A DNA stretch of 60,358 bases, taken from assembly GCA_009733575.1 (NCBI GenBank), contig ML769716.1, positions 12,603 to 72,960 on the forward strand, given 5' to 3'. The DNA comes from Gymnopus androsaceus JB14. Taxonomy: Eukaryota > Basidiomycota > Agaricomycetes > Agaricales > Omphalotaceae. Of the stretch, positions 55,493 through 60,358 are shown one piece after another (the first letter of the stretch is position 1; every line of letters starts with the position of its first letter). The position numbers and the translations under genes were made by a program. The notes beneath the pieces were generated by a model, which saw only the letters and a program-made list of their open reading frames with translations, was not told the DNA's origin and made no database searches.

Positions 55493-57135
55493 GACCTCTA
55501 CAAATTCTACTTACCGTGCCCAATGCCAAACGTTTAGAGGCCCTTCCGGGTTTATAAACTCGCTTGCTTTCCATATTAGTGGCAGGTATCTTGCCTGTGC
55601 CAGCGAAGATCACACTATCAGGGTATACGACTGCAAGTATGCCCCCAAAACAATTTGGACTCACAGGGGATCCACTGCGTATACGTTCGTAATTTGGACC
55701 CAGAATAATGTTCTTGTCGGAGCAAACACCAATGGCAAAATAACGACGTTCAAACCGCTTCAGGTACTTACTTGCTCCATCAGTTGTCCTGTTCGTTATT
55801 CTAACTCTGGTAGTTTTTGGTTCGGAGGGGGTTGGTAAAGGTTATACCAACACCCATTCACGAATTCGTGGCCCCCGTTGGCTGTATTTCGCTGAACAAG
55901 TCAGGCCAAAAAATGCTGGTTTGTGCCGGGGAGATGGTAAACGTGTTGAGAGCCAATAAAAGTAAGTGTTTACCTCCTCGCCAAGGCTTCTTGGGTATAT
56001 CTTTATAGGTGATTGGATCTTAAAAGCTCGATTGAGCTGCCCGGGCCTAATGCCAAAGCCTCGTGGATTCCAAGAGCCTCCCATCATCGCCACTGGCGCT
56101 CATTTTCTAGAGGACGATTCGTCCTGTATCGTAGCATACCTCCACCATGGCCTATGGTACGTCTTCCCATATGATTATCCTGCTAGTGGGCAACATATCT
56201 TCCTTAGGAAATTTGAGATAGAGACTGGTGAAGGCGCTTGGTGCTGGGGTCCCGATGAAAAAATGTAGGTTTGCAAGAACACCTTTCAGTTATCCTCCAG
56301 TTTTTGATTGACCTTTAGAGGAGCGACATCCATTTCACCCGACTGCAGCGCTTTGGTTGCCGTGAACATGCGCTCAGACATTGACTGGTACCGCCTTTCA
56401 ACAACTCGTCTTATCACCAAAGCAAGCACATCAATGGAGATCCATGACACAACTACCAACTTCCAGTCATCAGTACTGTTCATAAACAAGGGAAGAGCGG
56501 TACTAATGGGGACAAACAAAGGTTATGCTGTCATTTTCCACTCTGAACATGGCGGAAGATTGCAAACTTTGGCTCATGGCGATAGTGAGTCTTCTTTTGA
56601 GGATTCTACATCCGTTATCTTATGACAACCTTCAGAAAAGAGTAGAGTAACTGCTCTAGTGAGTATGTCAACGGATCGTATGAGTACCAATTGACCTCTC
56701 CTAGGCCTACGTCGACCGTAAAGATAGATCTTCCCTTTTAGCCACCGCTGAATTCATTCGGGGTGGCGAGACCGTAATAAGGGTTTGGACCCAAGAAGGA
56801 AACAGCAGAGCCTTCCCTTTGGATTCAAACGACATTCTTAAAGCTGTTGTGAGTTGTCTTGTATACTCAACTGGAAGCCATGCTACACTAATATTGTCTA
56901 GTGGAATGCGTGCGTGTTGTGGCCCATGGCTCTGTTCCTCATGGTAGTGATGATGAGCACTTTTTTCATGTTTGCTTCCCTCGTATTTTGGATACTCCCT
57001 GCAAACTGGCGAGAGGCGATAATTACTTGGTTTTGGATGATTCAGTTTCAAACTCGCATATTGTGTGCTTTAATCACTGGAAAAGCGGTTGAAGATATAG
57101 ATATAGCATTTTTCAGAAACTTTGGCAAATTTTAA
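55493..57135 (+). CDS. WD40-repeat protein with carboxy-terminal membrane segment
   Basis: Starts MTSTNSTYRAQCQTFRGPSG at 55493. WD-type repeats are visible: INSLAFHISGRYLACASEDH plus TIRVYD, then TFVIWTQNNVLVGANTNGKI, VGCISLNKSGQKMLVCAGEM, GATSISPDCSALVAVNMRSD, QSSVLFINKGRAVLMGTNKG and SRVTALAYVDRKDRSSLLAT with TVIRVWTQEG. At least six exons are separated by short introns (about 55763, 55965, 56265, 56584, 56643, 56848). The last exon changes character: LWPMALFLMVVMMSTFFMFA, SLVFWILPANWREAIITWF, ending FRNFGKF at 57135. WD40 propellers are binding platforms. A membrane anchor would place this one on a membrane. Frame shifts at some junctions are possible. Confidence 0.65.
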
Positions 57136-58197
57136 TTTTCTTTTCAAGAGTCTAGTAAAGACACTTCCAATGCGGTTTAAGTCGGTAATAGGTAACCGAC
57201 GCTTTGACCGTATGCTTTTTACTGTACTTTGGTCACATGAACATCTATGAACAATGATTTTTCTGAATCTTTGAAAGTTTGAGTTGAGTGTGAGCAGTCC
57301 CGAAGAATGCCAGTTATTGGGAACGTTCAAAATATGTTCCAGACAGGAATCGAAACTACATGCATCAAGTACGCACTCAGGATACACACTCGTCTCAGGA
57401 TTCTTGACAATTGATTTTTACCAGGGTTAATTTATGATTATAGCCTATCGGTCTCAGCCACCACTTCATAATTAGCCTTTGACCTTGCAGCTCGCTCAAT
57501 CGTGCCATTTTTTGCAGATTGCATCGAAGGGAGCGCAGTTTTCCGGCAGTAATCGTGAATAGTAGCCATTCAAGGATTGAACCTGGAAATGAGATGAAAG
57601 AAAGTACGCATCCAGCTCGGCTATTCAGGCAAAAGGAATCGAGTAAAATCCCTCGGTAATGCCTTCTGAATGCCGAGCATTTGAGGATTTACATGCTTGC
57701 TCGTAATTCACGGGTGCGTGGCCTTTTAAACATACTGTTAAGGTCTCCAAGAGACGATTGAGAATACAGGTCTAAGCCTAGAGCGCCCATGCTGAAGAAT
57801 AGAGGAATGAGAATGCCTTTGCGATGACGAAATTAGGAGACACAGGACATCATCGCGACAGAACGCGACTTACTCCCAACTGCACGATCCACAGAGCTGA
57901 GCTCCGGCGTGGACATTTCTTAACCGGACGTTAATTATACTCAATGATGCAAAACTCGAATGGATCTATGTGGTATGGTCAAGCAATCGACGTGCTATCT
58001 CACCAGTGGAAGTAAAACTTGCTTTCCAGTTGGTAGTCCGAAGGTAAATCTCAATCATTTCAAGTGGTATTTAATAAGCTGGCAAATCTCGATCCTGTTT
58101 ACTCCAGACGAGCTATGAAATCATCACCCTCTTCTTCCAGTTCCAAATCAGTTCTATGGTGATTTTGTCAGTAAAGGCAACATCGCGAATGGGAGGG
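57136..58197. other. Intergenic region
   Basis: No supported gene. The minus-strand frame 57387-57070 has no motif and overlaps the end of the WD40 gene. The remainder is non-coding by inspection. Confidence 0.4.
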
Positions 58198-59234
58198 TGT
58201 TTACAATGCCAACATATCAGTAAACTGTTCGTCAAGCAGGATATCCCTACCAATCCCCAGTTGTCCTTCGTTTCTGAAAGCATCTATACTAATCCATATG
58301 TCCAAGTATGCTTTATCCAAGTATCGCTTCCTATAGGACGCAATTTCTGGCTGCAACTGGTTGACCATGTCGTTTGTGATAATTGAAGGCCGTTCCATTC
58401 TGAATGATGGCCTACCCACAGAGAGAACGTAATATCGTTTGTTGTAGACGGGGAAATCTGCTACCACACCACCAGTACAGTCATCGTAGCTCTCGAGACC
58501 TTGGAGTTCGGAATACCCTTCCTCCTCGTACCATTTTCTCTCCGATGGAGCTATGCGATAATATTAGTTAGGAACCTGCGACTCTGGCTTAGCTTTTACC
58601 CACCCGCAAATTTCCATTCTAAATGGTAGCTATGAAAGAGAGAGGGTATATCCATCTCTCCATATCCCTCCATAAAGTGTTTAGGATCAAAGCAAGGTGG
58701 CGTTTCAATCAGCACCCCCGTGTTGCCGTAAAAAAATAATCGCCATAAATATTCTCTCCCCAGCAGGATTTCAAACGATTTCAAAGAAATATTGGGCAGG
58801 GAGTAGTTGTCAGGATCCTTTTCATAATGGTCTGCAATCGCTTTGAATCCCTCTACAACTGGGTAAAGAAAGATTTCTTTGGCATACGCAAGTCTTTCTT
58901 CATATGCCTTTCCGTCCTCGTAGGGAATTTTAGGTAGGAAAGTATAGCGGAATATCCTCTCCCATTCGTTGAGCAAAGAGTCGACTATGTGACGGAACTC
59001 GCATGTTTTGGCCCTCGAGTTCTTCACAGAAGAGTCAGATGGCTCTGGACCACCATTGCAGTCCATAGCGAGACGAGGTTTGACGATAAGGATGGATCGG
59101 AGCAGGAGAGAAATCGGGAGAATATTCTGTGTCGGCTCGAATCCGTACTTGTGATTCATTGTCCCATTCTTCTTATTCATAAAACGTTCACTGGACTTGC
59201 CGGGTTGTAAAACAGTTGTTGATCGGTGGTCCAT
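58198..59234 (-). CDS. Hypothetical two-exon protein
   Basis: Minus strand. Exon 1 (59234-~58600) contains RHIVDSLLNEWERIFRYTFL, AKEIFLYPVVEGFKAIADHY and KSFEILLGREYLWRLFFYGN. An intron GTGGGT..TTAG-type leads to PSERKWYEEEGYSELQGLES, DFPVYNKRYYVLSVGRPSFR and KAYLDIWISIDAFRN with a stop near 58198. The frame is open over more than 300 residues with normal composition, so it is probably a real gene. Family unknown. Confidence 0.55.
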
Positions 59235-59728
59235 AGACTGTTACACTCAGACACCCAATGGTCTGGGTTTAGTTCATTTGAAGGACATGACTGTGCAAGT
59301 CTCGCGCAATCGATTAAAATAGCGGCCCAAGCCAACCAACCAACAAAAGAAACTACAAAACAGAGAAAAGTGTTAAAAAAGCAAGATGCAAAAAAAAGAT
59401 CCGCGGGCTACCCATGAACAACACGGTGTACATGTTGATCACGTACGATTATTCGTTCGTATCTGAAATCAGAAAAATACTAACCAGGTTCCGGCTGATC
59501 TCGGTCATCAATGATTTGTGATGAAAATGTCAAGATCCTACCAGATTGTAAGTATTTTTTTGAAGTTCCGGCTTAAAACTTCAGATACTCATACGGGAAA
59601 ATGACATATTAAATAATCCACTGGAGATATTCCCATGACACTAATAACCAGCATGGTTTCCTGGTCTTCATGAACTACATGAGGCCGTAAAAATTTGCCG
59701 TTATAAGGTCCAACCTCCAAGTGACGAC
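59235..59728. other. Intergenic region between divergent genes
   Basis: No gene is visible. It includes A-rich tracts (59330-59400) and would hold both promoters of the divergent pair 58198-59234 and 59729 onward. Confidence 0.35.
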
Positions 59729-60239
59729 CATGAGTGAGTACGGAAGCGAAAACAACCAAGTAAGTAAATTTTTTATAGCTTTTCGTATGTACTTAATCTT
59801 CTTAGACATCTAGTATGGACGTTGATCAAGACCCTGGAAATTCCCGAGTTCCTGGTGCGTTTACAGGATAGGGGTCCTAACAATGTAAGCAGCCACTAAT
59901 TCATGCTTGTATGAGCCAACCTTGAACGATTTAAACTCACACCCTGCTCTCGGAAATCCATGTTTTCAGCCTACTCTTGGAAATCCGCCATCTTCAGCCT
60001 ACCCTGGAAATTTACGTCCTCAACCTATTCTCGGAAATCCACACCACATACTCAAGCAACTGTCGGAAATCAAGCAAATCATCGCCAAGTCCCCATTAAT
60101 GTATGTGACCTTCCTGCCATTTTGCAGTCTATTCAATAAATTGCAGGTTGACCAACACCAAGGAGGAGGAAGGCTCAACGTAAGTGATCTTCTCAGCGGC
60201 GAGCTAAAATCATTTACATTGAGAGATAATGCGAATTAG
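59729..60239 (+). CDS. Hypothetical gene with Pro-x-Leu-Gly-Asn-Pro repeats
   Basis: Starts MSEYGSENN near 59729, then a short intron (GTAAGT..CTTAG) and SSMDVDQDPGNSRVPG. Further on, imperfect repeats HPALGNP, QPTLGNP, AYPGN, QPILGNP precede HHILKQLSEIKQIIAKSP and an exon reading LQVDQHQGGGRLNVSDLLSG. Splicing is not resolved and the gene may run past the window. The disordered repeat followed by a helix suggests a scaffold-like protein; the family is unknown. Confidence 0.4.
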
Positions 60240-60358
60240 GTCGACCCTTTCCCCATAATGTAAGAGATCGTCTTCATATGTGTCCTGTGTATTGTATTGA
60301 TATATCATACTAGCAGCGATTCCTTCGTATCCCTCGTCAAATCACACAGGGAATCTTT

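Overview
The window reads as an accessory, transposon-saturated piece of a filamentous Basidiomycota genome, most likely Agaricomycetes. The evidence is many short introns of about 45-70 nt with GT..AG borders, intron-broken eukaryotic genes (clathrin heavy chain, SMC5, a WD40 protein, a Ulp1-type protease), fungal Gypsy, LINE, hAT and solo-LTR debris, and little conserved gene order. There are no operons or bacterial features. Two runs of N (19878-20480 and 43895-43919) are assembly gaps.

Left part (1-10608): a minus-strand SUMO-protease-like gene (785-2298), a plus-strand two-exon gene of unknown function with a coiled-coil middle and basic tail (2777-5418), and a broken, reordered clathrin heavy-chain locus (about 5890-10604). 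Two LTR-like insertions (7147-8502, 8900-9625) sit inside clathrin exons with target-site duplications that restore the reading. A short dispersed hairpin repeat (GGCTG-N4-CAGCC) fills the spacers and sits at clathrin breakpoints.

Centre (10609-28328): the most striking object, an apparent 17.7-kb DNA transposon. It is bounded by about 30-bp terminal inverted repeats and by subterminal clusters of TGATCA. It carries a DDE integrase-type transposase (10991-13120) and a large minus-strand gene with an N-terminal Cys/His-rich domain and a HECT-like C-terminal region (about 21520-27858). Nested in it are a Gypsy 5' LTR plus gag, a hAT 3' remnant, a 5'-truncated LINE with poly(A), and a 2.3-kb long-TIR element. 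The LINE and the long-TIR element both interrupt the HECT-like gene and both have TSDs.

Right of the transposon (28329-42177): degraded and small genes. They include a minus-strand pseudogene, a tRNA-related SINE, a MITE-like repeat pair, an SMC5 amino-terminal pseudogene whose Walker A lysine codon is a stop, a RING-like zinc-binding gene, a frameshifted CENP-B-type DNA-binding gene, and a small gene split by a non-autonomous hAT element with an 8-bp TSD.

Far right (42178-60358): two large inverted-repeat structures that share the same 0.7-kb centre but have different arms, a transposon-associated gene family copy, a cluster of small multi-pass membrane-protein genes with hydrophilic amino ends, a WD40 gene whose last exon is a membrane segment, a solo LTR inside a tandemly duplicated gene, and two further hypothetical genes. 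Few genes look intact; most of the window records repeated insertion and decay.
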